Positions 48,932-57,936 of a DNA stretch of 64,000 nt are shown here, piece by piece. Below the pieces are notes generated by a model. That model was not told the origin of the DNA. It saw only the letters and a list, made by a program, of their open reading frames with translations, and ran no database searches. The first letter of the stretch is position 1; each line of letters starts with the position of its first letter. The stretch comes from Anaerolineales bacterium. GTDB lineage: Bacteria; Chloroflexota; Anaerolineae; Anaerolineales; Villigracilaceae. The stretch is from NCBI GenBank assembly GCA_020060625.1, contig JAGUZU010000083.1, positions 1-64,000 on the forward strand, written 5' to 3'. A program made the position numbers and the translations under genes.

Positions 48932-51235
48932 TTATATTTCTTCAAGTATATCTAAAGTTTTTCTTATATCTGGCAATAAATCGGCTCTTGTTAATTCTTT
49001 AAGTGGCGTTTTTTTGTGTTCTCCATGATGTGGATCACTTGAGACTTCATTTAAGTCCCGAAGAGTTTTTAGAAGATCGGGTTGAACTTTGTTTAGTTCT
49101 TTGAGTTTATCCAGAATTTTGCCTAATGTTGTGATTCCACTTAAGTGTCGGTAATACTTGAATTGTAAGGCGGTTTCTATGCAAAGTCTTATTTTTTCTT
49201 GCGCATCTTGAACAGAACAATAGTCTTCGTCCAAATATCTTTCTAGGTCATCGATTCTTTGATGTTGACCAAGTTTTTGCTCTTTTTCTAAGTCAAACAA
49301 AATTAATTTACTGCCATTTACCTTATCCTTTCTTAATGAAATAACTTTTGGATTTGTTAATTTTTCGGCAAGGATAAATAAAAAGTCTTTGTTGTGAGTT
49401 AGAATAATTGACTGCTTAATTTTGTTGGAAATATCGCGGATGATTCTTGCTGTGAGATTTTTTCTATTATCGTCATGGCTAGAAAGGGGGTCATCAAAAA
49501 CTACAATCGCATTGTGTAAATCATTCTGTCTTTTGATCCAATTAATAAAAAAAGCAAAACTTAAGGTGTTTTTTTCACCCTCGCTTAGTGTATTTTGAAA
49601 CTCGGGGTTGTCACCTCTTGCTTGTAGCGGGACTTGTGTGTTGTTAATTACAAGCTGAAAATCAGCGTATGGTTGTTTTTGCTTTTTGTCGACTTTTTCG
49701 GAAAACCTATCAACTTTGAAATCGGCTCCTAAATCTTTGAGGGTCTCGTTTATATCTTTTTGATAATCTTCAAATATGCTTTTTGAATAATCTGAGAGCT
49801 TTTGCGTACACTGCTTTGTTGTTTCTAAGGCTACTGCATATTCATTTTCAGCTGCATTGTATTCTTTACACCATTGAATTTCTTCGGGTAAAAACCTTTT
49901 TAGGCATGCTTTGTAACGATCTTGCTCCTCTTTTAAGTCATCTATTGACAAGCCGCTAAGGCTTGAGAGGTGATCTTCAAACCTTTTTGCCAGCGAAACA
50001 TAAATTTGATTTACTTTTTCTGACCAAGTGTTGATTTCCTCAAACTTAGTTGAAATAGAATTTAAGACATCTGTGGGAGGGATAAATGATAAATTTGTGA
50101 TTTTTCTTTCTAACAGCTTTTGCGTTTCTATTTTTGATTCTTCTAGTTGCTTAATACATAATTCAAAGTCAAAAGATGGAAAAGCACTATTATCTTCTGT
50201 ATAGTTTTTTAGCTCTTGAGCAGCATTTTCGATTTCCGTGTAATTAGATTTTATATTTAATACTTCTGATCGTGGATTCCACGAATCGAATTTACTTTTT
50301 ATTTCTTCAATGTTTTGGAGTAGTTGACGATGTGCTTGGTTAAAATAACTTCTATAGGCATCGATTAAAGATTGGAGTTGGCTAATATCCTGACCGCAGA
50401 ATGGGCAGGTTTCTTTGGCTTGTTCTAGTAATTCTCTGATTATAGGTTCTGCTTTTTCAGGGTCAACTGTGTGTTTTTGGAAATGGTTTTTAACTTTTAC
50501 TTCTGCTTCGTTGTGAATATCTTCTAAGGTGCTTTGAAATGCATCGAATATTTCTTTCGCGCTCCAATTTTGCGTTTGAATAATGGCTTTATTGGTTAAT
50601 ACGCGAATTCTTTCCCCCTTATTTTTTATTTCTATTTTGCTTTCGACAATTTTTAGGTCTTTTTCAATTTCCTTAAACTCTCTGCTTTCAATAAGAAGAT
50701 AGTCTTCTCGATTGGTATTTTTTTGCCGTAGAGATAATTCCTTCTTTTTATCTTCGAATAGATTGAGTAGACGCTTTTCTTCCTCTTTTGCTTTTACTAA
50801 GTCTGAATGTAGTGTTGTACCTTCTTCACCAATTACAAGGATATGAATTTTTTGTTTGTGAGCTGCTTCAACTTCGTGAACAAAGAGATTGTCAGAAATA
50901 AATTGTTGGTCAAAGACATAGATTTTAGGTGCAGGCGTTTTTGTGTGCGCCCACGAAGTGGATTGATAAATTGACTCCCCTCCAGCGCGAACAATAACAA
51001 CTTCCTGATCTATTTCAACAGGCTTCCCATCTTTTAGCGATTTCCGCTGGATAATCTTTGATGTGTCGTTTTCAGATAAAGATTTCAATATATTGGCAAT
51101 AGTACTTTTCCCATAGCCGTTATTTGCATAAATGATACTGCTTTTGGCAAACTCAAGGGATGCTTGAGTGGATGTATCTGGACGGTAATTTACAAAAGAA
51201 CCAACACCCTGAATTAGTTTTATTCTTTTAATCAC
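48932..51235 (-). CDS. AAA_13/zinc-hook ATPase, RloC-like (putative anticodon nuclease)
   Basis: The 767-residue protein starts at a GTG (51235), behind AAAAGGTGG. It resembles Rad50/SMC-like ATPases: Walker A 'ANNGYGKST' (37-45), long coiled coils (about 145-275 and 290-500) around the zinc hook CPFC (277-280), the ABC signature 'LSEGEKNTLSFAFF' (550-563), Walker B 'AIVVFDDPLSSHD' and the H-loop 'LTHNKDF'. The C-terminal region has R683-x3-E687 and histidines near 736-740, recalling the R-x3-E...H set of the PrrC/RloC ribonuclease domain. RloC cleaves tRNA near the wobble base in response to DNA damage or phage. It stands alone, with no R-M partner, and is far more AT-rich than its neighbours, so it is probably acquired. 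Confidence 0.65.
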   Translation of the reverse strand: MIKRIKLIQGVGSFVNYRPDTSTQASLEFAKSSIIYANNGYGKSTIANILKSLSENDTSKIIQRKSLKDGKPVEIDQEVVIVRAGGESIYQSTSWAHTKTPAPKIYVFDQQFISDNLFVHEVEAAHKQKIHILVIGEEGTTLHSDLVKAKEEEKRLLNLFEDKKKELSLRQKNTNREDYLLIESREFKEIEKDLKIVESKIEIKNKGERIRVLTNKAIIQTQNWSAKEIFDAFQSTLEDIHNEAEVKVKNHFQKHTVDPEKAEPIIRELLEQAKETCPFCGQDISQLQSLIDAYRSYFNQAHRQLLQNIEEIKSKFDSWNPRSEVLNIKSNYTEIENAAQELKNYTEDNSAFPSFDFELCIKQLEESKIETQKLLERKITNLSFIPPTDVLNSISTKFEEINTWSEKVNQIYVSLAKRFEDHLSSLSGLSIDDLKEEQDRYKACLKRFLPEEIQWCKEYNAAENEYAVALETTKQCTQKLSDYSKSIFEDYQKDINETLKDLGADFKVDRFSEKVDKKQKQPYADFQLVINNTQVPLQARGDNPEFQNTLSEGEKNTLSFAFFINWIKRQNDLHNAIVVFDDPLSSHDDNRKNLTARIIRDISNKIKQSIILTHNKDFLFILAEKLTNPKVISLRKDKVNGSKLILFDLEKEQKLGQHQRIDDLERYLDEDYCSVQDAQEKIRLCIETALQFKYYRHLSGITTLGKILDKLKELNKVQPDLLKTLRDLNEVSSDPHHGEHKKTPLKELTRADLLPDIRKTLDILEEI

Positions 51236-51304
51236 TTTGCACCACCTTTTGAGGTCGTATATCGATACCTGAGTGGAAAAATTATAACCTCAATTTTCTC
51301 CCCC

Positions 51305-51333
51305 TTGACTCTTTCCCCTCTCCGTCATAAAAT
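51305..51333 (+). promoter_or_regulatory. Promoter of the trp operon
   Basis: TTGACT (51305-51310), a 17-base spacer and TAAAAT (51328-51333) give a near-consensus sigma-70 promoter. Transcription would start near 51340, just before T-box stem I. Confidence 0.75.
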
Positions 51334-51339
51334 CTCGCC

Positions 51340-51724
<385 letters not shown>

Positions 51725-51736
51725 TTTAATCAACAT

Positions 51737-51821
51737 TATGTCACTCTGAGGGAGCGTTCTTTGCGACCGAAGAGTCTCGACCGCCGTCGTAGAGATTCTT
51801 CGCTGCGCTCAGAATGACATA
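51737..51821. repeat. Palindromic MITE-like repeat, TIR ~TATGTCACTCTGAG
   Basis: TATGTCACTCTGAG at 51737-51750 pairs with CTCAGAATGACATA at 51808-51821 with one mismatch. 'GAAGAGTCTCGA' and 'GAGATTCTTCGC' form the inner pair. It lies between the T-box terminator and trpE, in the 5' untranslated region of the operon. Confidence 0.8.
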
Positions 51822-51838
51822 TAACCAAAGGAGACCTT

Positions 51839-53275
51839 ATGCTTCTTGAATCAACCACCGTACAAACTATCATCCGCGAGATCTCCGCCGACCTCGAAAC
51901 GCCCGTCAGCCTGTACCTCAAACTGCGCGGAGACGGCACGTCGTTCCTGCTGGAGTCTGTCGAAGGCGGTGAGCGCATTGCGCGTTATTCGTTTATTGGC
52001 GTTCAACCCAAAGCGTTATATATTTTGCGTGATGAAGAAATTGAAATTCAAGATGAACACGGCTCACGTATCACGCATCACGCTGGCGACCCGACCCGTT
52101 TTTTACAAAATGAAATGGATCGCTTTCCCGCTGTCCGCGTGCCGAACGCGCCACGCTTCACGGGCGGGTTGGTGGGCTTTCTCGGGTTCGAGTCGGTTCG
52201 GTTTTTTGAACCAACTCTCGGCGTGAAAATGAAGCGTGGTTTAATTCCAGATGGAATTTATATGCTGGCAGATACCATCGTCGCCTTTGACCATGCGCGT
52301 CGCAGCATCTTCCTCATCGCCAATGTCTTGGACGGCAATGCCGAAGCCGCGAATCAGAAACTCGATGCGATTGAGTCGCGCATCAAACAATCTTTGCCGC
52401 CTGCGTCCAAAATAGAAATCAAGTCGTCAAAGATTAAGTCAAATCATACGCAGGGCACGTACGAAGACATGGTGCGCGCCGCGAAGGAAAATATTTCGGC
52501 GGGCGATATTTTTCAGGTGGTGCTTTCGCAGCGCTTCACGCGCGAGACGGATGTTGAGCCGTTCGATGTCTATCGCGCCGTGCGCCGACTCAACCCGTCG
52601 CCGTACATGTTCTTTTTTGATTTCGGAACCGTGGACGGCGAGCCGCTCTACCTGTGCGGATCGTCGCCTGAGATGTTCGTGCGCTTGGAAGGAAGAACCG
52701 CCTCGCTCCGCCCGATTGCTGGGACGCGACCCCGAGGGGCAGACAACGCCGCTGACGACGCTCTCGCGCAAGAACTGCTTGCCGACCCGAAGGAACGCGC
52801 CGAGCATGTCATGCTCGTTGACCTCGGACGCAACGACCTCGGGCGCGTGTGTGAATACGGCACGGTGCGCGTTTCGGATTTCTTCACCATCGAAAAATAT
52901 TCACACGTCATGCACATCGTCTCGCATGTCGAAGGTAAACTCAAACCTGATTTGAACGCGTTTGATTTAGTCCGCGCCGCCTTCCCCGCAGGGACAGTCA
53001 GCGGCGCGCCGAAAGTCCGCGCGATGGAGATCATCGCCGACCTCGAACCTGATGCGCGCGGCGCCTACGCGGGCATGGTCGGCTACTTCGGCTTTGATGG
53101 CGCAATGGACACCTGCCTCGCCATCCGCACCATGGTCGGGCGCGGGGATACCGTCAGCGTGCAAGCAGGCGCAGGCATCGTCGCAGATTCGAATCCGACG
53201 ACGGAGTATCAAGAGACGGTTAACAAAGCGTCTGCTATGTTGAAGGCTATTGAAGTAGCTGAATCGAATTCATAA
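51839..53275 (+). CDS. trpE: Anthranilate synthase component I
   Basis: The 478-residue protein starts at the ATG at 51839 behind AAAGGAGA. The N-terminal domain has 'LETPVSLYLKLRGDGTSFLLESVEGGERIARYSFIG' with the LLES motif of the feedback Trp site. The C-terminal domain has 'FQVVLSQRF', 'RPIAGTRPRG', 'DLGRNDLGRV' and 'AFPAGTVSGAPKVRAMEII', all catalytic chorismate-enzyme motifs. It converts chorismate and ammonia from TrpG to anthranilate. SRITHHA near residue 76-82 is encoded by a repeat (52063-52083). It heads the T-box-controlled trp operon. Confidence 0.96.
   Translation: MLLESTTVQTIIREISADLETPVSLYLKLRGDGTSFLLESVEGGERIARYSFIGVQPKALYILRDEEIEIQDEHGSRITHHAGDPTRFLQNEMDRFPAVRVPNAPRFTGGLVGFLGFESVRFFEPTLGVKMKRGLIPDGIYMLADTIVAFDHARRSIFLIANVLDGNAEAANQKLDAIESRIKQSLPPASKIEIKSSKIKSNHTQGTYEDMVRAAKENISAGDIFQVVLSQRFTRETDVEPFDVYRAVRRLNPSPYMFFFDFGTVDGEPLYLCGSSPEMFVRLEGRTASLRPIAGTRPRGADNAADDALAQELLADPKERAEHVMLVDLGRNDLGRVCEYGTVRVSDFFTIEKYSHVMHIVSHVEGKLKPDLNAFDLVRAAFPAGTVSGAPKVRAMEIIADLEPDARGAYAGMVGYFGFDGAMDTCLAIRTMVGRGDTVSVQAGAGIVADSNPTTEYQETVNKASAMLKAIEVAESNS
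52063..52083. repeat. In-frame 'atcacgcatcacg' repeat inside trpE
   Basis: The words TCACGTATCACGCATCACGC encode SRITHHA in the N-terminal domain. The same word series in the same frame encodes the same heptapeptide in the membrane protein gene at about 7226-7246. Confidence 0.7.
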
Positions 53276-53458
53276 GAAAGAGGAAAGAAGAAAGAATTGG
53301 AAAACTCGGTGGTTGAGTAGTCCCGCGTGCTCTTCGCGGGACGTATCGAAACCACCAGTTCGAGAAATACTTTCAATAACAGGAATTGCTTTTGACACTT
53401 GTTGGTTTCGACTGCTTGCGCTCAACCAACGGGGTTGAAAAAACTTCTTTCCTCTTTC
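53276..53458. repeat. Composite inverted repeat between trpE and trpS
   Basis: GAAAGAGGAAAGAAG at 53276-53290 pairs exactly with CTTCTTTCCTCTTTC at 53444-53458. Within it, GGTGGTTGAGTAG and CGTATCGAAACCACC form one hairpin, and GTTGGTTTCGA with CTCAACCAAC another. The 236-base gap holds no gene besides; it carries only these nested repeats and the trpS ribosome binding site. Confidence 0.8.
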
Positions 53459-53511
53459 ATCTTTCTTCATCCCTCATATTTCATCCTTCATCCTTTGAAA
53501 GGAAATTACCT

Positions 53512-54561
53512 ATGACACCAAAACCTAGACTATTAACTGGCGACCGTCCCACAGGACGCCTGCACCTCGGACATTACGTCGGCTCGCTGGCAAACCGCGT
53601 GCGGCTACAACATCAATACGACTCCTTCTTCATCATCGCAGACTTGCACACGCTGACCACCAAACCCGAGCCGCAATATATCAAAGAAGTGCCGACCTTC
53701 ATCCGCGAGACCGTGCTGGACTACCTCGCCGTCGGCATTGACCCGAACGTCAGCACCATCTTTGTGCAATCCGCTGTGCCCGAAACCTATCAGTTGAATT
53801 TACTGTTTGAAATGCTCGTCACCGTTCCGCGCCTCGAACGAATGCCCACCCTCAAAGATATGGCTCGCGATGCCAACATGGACTCCATGCCGTTTGGTCT
53901 TCTCGGTTATCCTGTCCTGCAAGCCGTAGACATTCTCCTTCCGCGCGCGCAAGCCGTCCCCGTCGGGCGCGACAATCAATCGCATGTCGAACTCGCCCGC
54001 GAGATGGCGCGTAAATTCAACAACCTGTACGGCGACGTCTTCTCCGAACCCGAATCCATCATCGGCGATGTTCCGCTTTTGGTTGGCACGGATGGACAAA
54101 GCAAAATGTCCAAGTCGCTGGACAACGCCATCTATCTCTCCGACGACGCGGAAACAGTCAAGCAAAAGGTGATGAACATGTACACCGACCCGAAGCGACT
54201 CCGCGCCACCGACCCTGGGACAGTCGAAGGCAATCCTGTCTTCATCTACCACGACGCGTTCAATCCCTCCTACGCCGAAGTGGACGACCTCAAGGAACGC
54301 TACCGCCAGGGCAAAGTCGGCGATGTGGAAGTCAAAGAAAAACTCGCCCGTGCCATTAATAACTTCCTCGAACCCATCCGCGAAAAACGCGCCTACTTCC
54401 TCGCCCATCCCATGATTCCCCGCGACGTCCTCGCGGACGGCATCCGCCGTATGCAAGCCGAAGCCAAACAGACCATGGAACTCGTCCGCGAGAAAACAGG
54501 CTTGTCCTACTCGCTCGACCTGTTCGCAGATGAATTGGATATTTTCGGGAACGAAGATTAG
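53512..54561 (+). CDS. trpS: Tryptophanyl-tRNA synthetase
   Basis: The 349-residue class Ic synthetase starts at the ATG at 53512 after GAAAGGAA. The HIGH-like motif is '[10 protein letters not shown]' (near 15-24) and the KMSKS motif is '[11 protein letters not shown]' (near 198). It charges tRNA-Trp. Its place inside the trp operon, under a tRNA-Trp T-box, means that low charging raises both tryptophan synthesis and charging capacity. Confidence 0.96.
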   Translation: MTPKPRLLTGDRPTGRLHLGHYVGSLANRVRLQHQYDSFFIIADLHTLTTKPEPQYIKEVPTFIRETVLDYLAVGIDPNVSTIFVQSAVPETYQLNLLFEMLVTVPRLERMPTLKDMARDANMDSMPFGLLGYPVLQAVDILLPRAQAVPVGRDNQSHVELAREMARKFNNLYGDVFSEPESIIGDVPLLVGTDGQSKMSKSLDNAIYLSDDAETVKQKVMNMYTDPKRLRATDPGTVEGNPVFIYHDAFNPSYAEVDDLKERYRQGKVGDVEVKEKLARAINNFLEPIREKRAYFLAHPMIPRDVLADGIRRMQAEAKQTMELVREKTGLSYSLDLFADELDIFGNED

Positions 54562-54632
54562 GTTGAAGGTTACAAGTTACAGGTTGAAAGTTGCTCTTAA
54601 CCTTCAACCTTAAACCTTCAACGTTCAACAAA
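54560..54632. repeat. 'ggttgaaggtt / aaccttcaacc' inverted repeat
   Basis: GGTTGAAGGTT from 54561 is answered by AACCTTCAACC from 54599, and a second pair follows. It covers the trpS stop codon and fills the gap to trpG-D. The same words occur in frame inside trpC at 56627-56657. Confidence 0.8.
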
Positions 54633-54644
54633 AAGGATTTCACC

Positions 54645-56255
54645 ATGCTAGTCCTAATTGACAACTACGACTCATTCACCTACAACCTCGTTCAATACTT
54701 CGGCGAACTCGGCGCGGACATTCGTGTCTACCGCAACGACCAGGTCTCGCTGAACGAACTCATCGCCCTCAAGCCTGACCACCTCGTCATCTCCCCAGGT
54801 CCAGGCGAACCGCTCAAAGACGGCGGCGTCTCGCCTGAAGCCGTCAAATACTTCACGGGCAAAGTCCCCGTGCTGGGAGTCTGTCTCGGGCATCAATGCC
54901 TCGGTGCCATCTACGGCGGCAAAGTAGACCGTGCTCCGCGCCTCATGCACGGCAAGACTTCGCCCGTCAAACACAATCAGCAGGGCATCTTCAAAGACAT
55001 ACCGACTCCCTTTGAAGCCATGCGCTATCACTCGCTCGTCGTCTATGAACCGATTCCCGCCGAACTCGAAGTCATCGCCCAAACCGACGAAGGTGAAGTG
55101 ATGGGACTCAAACACAAACAGCACCCGACCTACGGCGTGCAGTTCCACCCCGAGTCGATCCTGACCGAACACGGCAAACAACTGCTCAAAAACTTTCTTG
55201 AAATCAAAGCGCCCGTTACGGAACACGCAACAAGCAACACGGATCTTCTCAAACCCTTCATCGCCAAAGTCATCAACCGCACTGACCTGACCGACCTCGA
55301 AGCCGAAGAAGCGATGACCGTCATCATGACAGGCGGCGCCACCCCCGCGCAGATCGGCTCGTATCTCACTGCGCTGCGCATGAAAGGCGAGACCATCCCC
55401 GAGATCACAGGCTCCGTCCGCGCCATGCGGAATGTCGCGGTGAAGGTCAACGTCAACGCCACCGATCCCATCTACGACATCGTCGGTACAGGCGGCGACG
55501 GCGCGCACACCTTCAACATTTCCACTGCCGCCGCGTTCGTCCTCGCAGGCACGGGACGCAAAGTTGCCAAACATGGCAACCGCGCTGCATCCTCTCAGTG
55601 CGGCAGCGCAGATGTTCTCTCCGCGCTCGGCGTCAATCTCGACCTCACGCCCGATCAAGTTGCCAACGCCATCGAGCAGGTCGGTATCGGTTTCATGTTT
55701 GCGCCCAAGTTCCATCCTGCCATGAAATACGCCGTCGGTCCGCGCAAAGAGATGGGGCAGCGCACCATCTTCAACATCCTCGGTCCGCTCACCAATCCCG
55801 CGGGCGCGCGCATCCAACTCACGGGCGTCTATGACGCCAAACTCACCGAGCCGCTCGCGCACGTTCTCAAAGAACTCGGCAGCCAAGCCGCGCTCATCAT
55901 CCACGGCGCCAACGGTCTCGACGAACTCAATCCCTCGGGCGTCAATCGCGTCAGCCATCTTCGCAACGGGGACGTCGAAACCTACGACCTCAACCCCGCC
56001 GACCTTGGTCTCGCGCCCTGCACCGTCGCCGACCTTCGCGGCGGCACGCCCGATGAATCAGCGGAGATGATGCGTCAGATTTTGAGTGGCAACTTGAAAG
56101 GCGCAAGACGCGACGCCGTCCTGCTCAACGCCGCCGCCGCTCTCGCCGCCGAGTCAGGCGACTTCAAATCCGCGCTCGCAGAAGCCGAAGCATCCCTCAA
56201 CAGCGGTGCAGCCCTCAACAAACTGATTGCCCTTGTGGATTTCACTCGCTCATGA
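54645..56255 (+). CDS. trpGD: Fused anthranilate synthase component II / phosphoribosyltransferase
   Basis: The 536-residue protein starts at the ATG at 54645, shortly after AAAAAGGA. Residues 1-190 are the class I amidotransferase TrpG: 'PGPGEPLKDGG', catalytic Cys in 'LGVCLGHQCLG' and the His-Glu pair in 'GVQFHPESI'. From about 205 to the end is TrpD: 'GTGGDGAHTFNISTAAAF', 'KHGNRAASSQCGSADVLSALG' and 'PTNPAGARIQLTG' region. TrpG gives ammonia to TrpE; TrpD adds phosphoribose to anthranilate. The stop overlaps trpC by four bases. Confidence 0.95.
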   Translation: MLVLIDNYDSFTYNLVQYFGELGADIRVYRNDQVSLNELIALKPDHLVISPGPGEPLKDGGVSPEAVKYFTGKVPVLGVCLGHQCLGAIYGGKVDRAPRLMHGKTSPVKHNQQGIFKDIPTPFEAMRYHSLVVYEPIPAELEVIAQTDEGEVMGLKHKQHPTYGVQFHPESILTEHGKQLLKNFLEIKAPVTEHATSNTDLLKPFIAKVINRTDLTDLEAEEAMTVIMTGGATPAQIGSYLTALRMKGETIPEITGSVRAMRNVAVKVNVNATDPIYDIVGTGGDGAHTFNISTAAAFVLAGTGRKVAKHGNRAASSQCGSADVLSALGVNLDLTPDQVANAIEQVGIGFMFAPKFHPAMKYAVGPRKEMGQRTIFNILGPLTNPAGARIQLTGVYDAKLTEPLAHVLKELGSQAALIIHGANGLDELNPSGVNRVSHLRNGDVETYDLNPADLGLAPCTVADLRGGTPDESAEMMRQILSGNLKGARRDAVLLNAAAALAAESGDFKSALAEAEASLNSGAALNKLIALVDFTRS

Positions 56256-57112
56256 CCAACATTCTCGAAAAAATCCTTGACCAAAAACGATTGGAAATTG
56301 CGGCGCTCGACGCCCAAGCCTTGCGCCACGCCGCCGAGCAGAGTCCAACACCCAGAGATTTTCTTGCCTCTATTACCCCTCGCCCTTTGGGAGAGGGGAC
56401 AGGGGTGAGGGAGCGCCGCCGCTTCGGATATGATCCCAGCATGGGGCTCCGCCCGAGCCTGATCGCTGAACTCAAGCGTGCTTCACCCTCCAAGGGAATC
56501 CTCGCCCCGCACCTCGACCTCTTCCAAGTCGCCGACATCTACACCCAAAACGGCGCTTCCGCAATTTCCGTCCTCACCGACGAGAAATTCTTCATGGGCA
56601 GCCTCGAAACCTTGCGCAAACTCCGCAACCTTCAACCTTCAACCTTCGACCTTCAACCCGTGCCCCTTCTTCGCAAGGATTTCATCATCGACGAGTCCCA
56701 AATCTACGAAGCAAGAGCCAACGGTGCCGACGCAATCCTTCTTATTGCCGCAGCATTGCCCGATGACAAACATTTCGCAGACCTCCATGCTTGCGCTCTT
56801 AGTCTCGGACTCACCGCCCTCGTCGAAGTCCACGACGAAGCCGAAACCGAGCGCGCCTTGAAGATTCCCAACATCCAACTCATCGGCATCAACAACCGCA
56901 ACCTCGCCACCTTCGAAGTTTCACTCACCACCACCGAACGCCTCCGCCCAATGATCCCCGCCGAAATCACCGTTGTCGCAGAGTCTGGAATTTTCACAGC
57001 ACAAGATGTTGAGCGATTAGAAAAAGCCAATGTAGATGCCATCTTGGTAGGGGAGGCGTTGGTCACATCCGAAGACATCCCTGCGAAAGTAAGGGAGTTG
57101 TCAGGTTTATGA
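56252..57112 (+). CDS. trpC: Indole-3-glycerol-phosphate synthase
   Basis: The 286-residue protein overlaps trpGD (ATGA at 56252). The barrel has the catalytic motif 'LIAELKRASPSKG', 'VPLLRKDFIIDESQIYEARANGADAILLI' and 'LIGINNRNLATFEV'. It is longer than usual because of two insertions: one of about 25 residues before LIAELKRASPSKG, encoded by an element at 56376-56413 and its flank, and one of about ten residues (NLQPSTFDLQ) before VPLLRKDF, encoded by 56627-56657. Both lie in loops and leave the catalytic residues intact. It forms indole-glycerol phosphate from CdRP. Confidence 0.94.
   Translation: MTNILEKILDQKRLEIAALDAQALRHAAEQSPTPRDFLASITPRPLGEGTGVRERRRFGYDPSMGLRPSLIAELKRASPSKGILAPHLDLFQVADIYTQNGASAISVLTDEKFFMGSLETLRKLRNLQPSTFDLQPVPLLRKDFIIDESQIYEARANGADAILLIAAALPDDKHFADLHACALSLGLTALVEVHDEAETERALKIPNIQLIGINNRNLATFEVSLTTTERLRPMIPAEITVVAESGIFTAQDVERLEKANVDAILVGEALVTSEDIPAKVRELSGL
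56376..56413. repeat. In-frame 'cctcgcccttt...gagagggg' repeat inside trpC
   Basis: CCCCTCGCCCTTT is answered by GAGAGGGGACAGGGGTGAGG. It encodes TPRPLGEGTGVRE in the N-terminal loop of TrpC. A similar but shorter Pro/Gly-coding element lies in tal-pgi (24241-24272). Confidence 0.75.
56627..56657. repeat. In-frame 'aaccttcaacc' repeat inside trpC
   Basis: Four AACCTTCAA/CGACCTTCAA-type words encode NLQPSTFDLQ in the barrel loop before the KDF strand. The words match the intergenic repeat after trpS (54560-54632). Confidence 0.75.
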
Positions 57113-57229
57113 TATGTCGTTGCGAGGGCGCTCCTGCTCTTCGCCCGAAGCAACCTCCAGTTCCTTGAATGCACCTGTTTCAACAGGAGATTGCTTCGTC
57201 GGGAAGAGCGCCCTCCTCGCAACGACATA
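57113..57229. repeat. Palindromic MITE-like repeat, TIR TATGTCGTTGCGAGG
   Basis: Fifteen bases at 57113-57127 recur exactly inverted at 57215-57229. Inner pairs include CGAAGCAACCTCC with GGAGATTGCTTCG. It starts directly after the trpC stop codon and fills the gap before trpF. It belongs to the same group as the elements at 439-544 and, more distantly, 51737-51821. Confidence 0.88.
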
Positions 57230-57240
57230 AAAGAGAGAAT

Positions 57241-57876
57241 ATGACCAAAATAAAAATCTGCGGAATCAAAACCCTTCCCGACTCCCTCGCCGCCATCGAA
57301 GCAGGCGCGGACTATCTTGGATTTAATTTCTACCCCAAGAGCGTCCGCTTCATTGAAAAGTCTATTTGCGCTGAAATCACATCCGTGCTGAAGCGTGAAC
57401 ATCCGCAAATCAAACTTGTTGGTGTGTTTGTAAATTCATCGGTTGAAGAAATAAAAGACATCCTGCAAACCTGTCAACTCGACCTCGCTCAACTACACGG
57501 CGATGAAACGCCAGAGATTTTTGCCCAACTCGCCCCGCACGCTTTCCGTGCCTTTCGTGGAATTCCAGAATCAAACGCGGATTATGAAAGAAACGAAGCC
57601 CCTTTTATTTTGATCGATGCCGCCGTCAAAGGCGTCTACGGCGGAAGCGGAGTCACCGCCGATTGGACAGCCGCCGCAGAACTTGCAAAGCAATATCCGC
57701 TCCTGCTCGCAGGCGGACTGACCCCCGAAAACGTCGCGGACGCCGTTCGCCAGGTCCAACCCTGGGGCGTGGATGTGGCTTCGGGTGTTGAATCCGCTCC
57801 GGGGGAGAAAGATGCGGGGAAGATGAAAGCGTTCGTGAGAGCGATACTCGATATTCGAGATTCGGAATCAGCGTAG
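57241..57876 (+). CDS. trpF: Phosphoribosylanthranilate isomerase
   Basis: The 211-residue protein starts at the ATG at 57241 after AGAGAG. 'IKICGIKTLPDSLAAIEAGADYLGFNFYPKSVRFI' (K-x-C-G at residues 5-8, catalytic Cys7) and 'LAQLHGDETP' plus 'LAGGLTPENVADAV' and 'GVDVASGVES' are TrpF hallmarks. It isomerises PRA to CdRP, the TrpC substrate. The C-terminal residues and stop lie in an inverted repeat (57843-57913). Confidence 0.94.
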   Translation: MTKIKICGIKTLPDSLAAIEAGADYLGFNFYPKSVRFIEKSICAEITSVLKREHPQIKLVGVFVNSSVEEIKDILQTCQLDLAQLHGDETPEIFAQLAPHAFRAFRGIPESNADYERNEAPFILIDAAVKGVYGGSGVTADWTAAAELAKQYPLLLAGGLTPENVADAVRQVQPWGVDVASGVESAPGEKDAGKMKAFVRAILDIRDSESA

Positions 57877-57913
57877 ATAAATTCCCGATCCCAAATATCG
57901 AATTACGAGTATC
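57843..57913. repeat. 'atactcgatattcg' inverted repeat at the trpF end
   Basis: GATACTCG (57843-57850) pairs with CGAGTATC (57906-57913), with further ATATTCGA/ATATCGAAT pairs inside. It encodes the last eleven residues of TrpF, includes its TAG stop and ends before the trpB ribosome binding site. Confidence 0.7.
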
Positions 57914-57936
57914 GAATATTTGATAACGGAGAACTT

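Noticed and set aside
54672-55958. Long open frame on the minus strand opposite trpGD (428 codons)
   Set aside because: It is a shadow of a GC-rich gene: the plus strand has complete TrpG and TrpD motifs, and the minus product has no recognisable domain.
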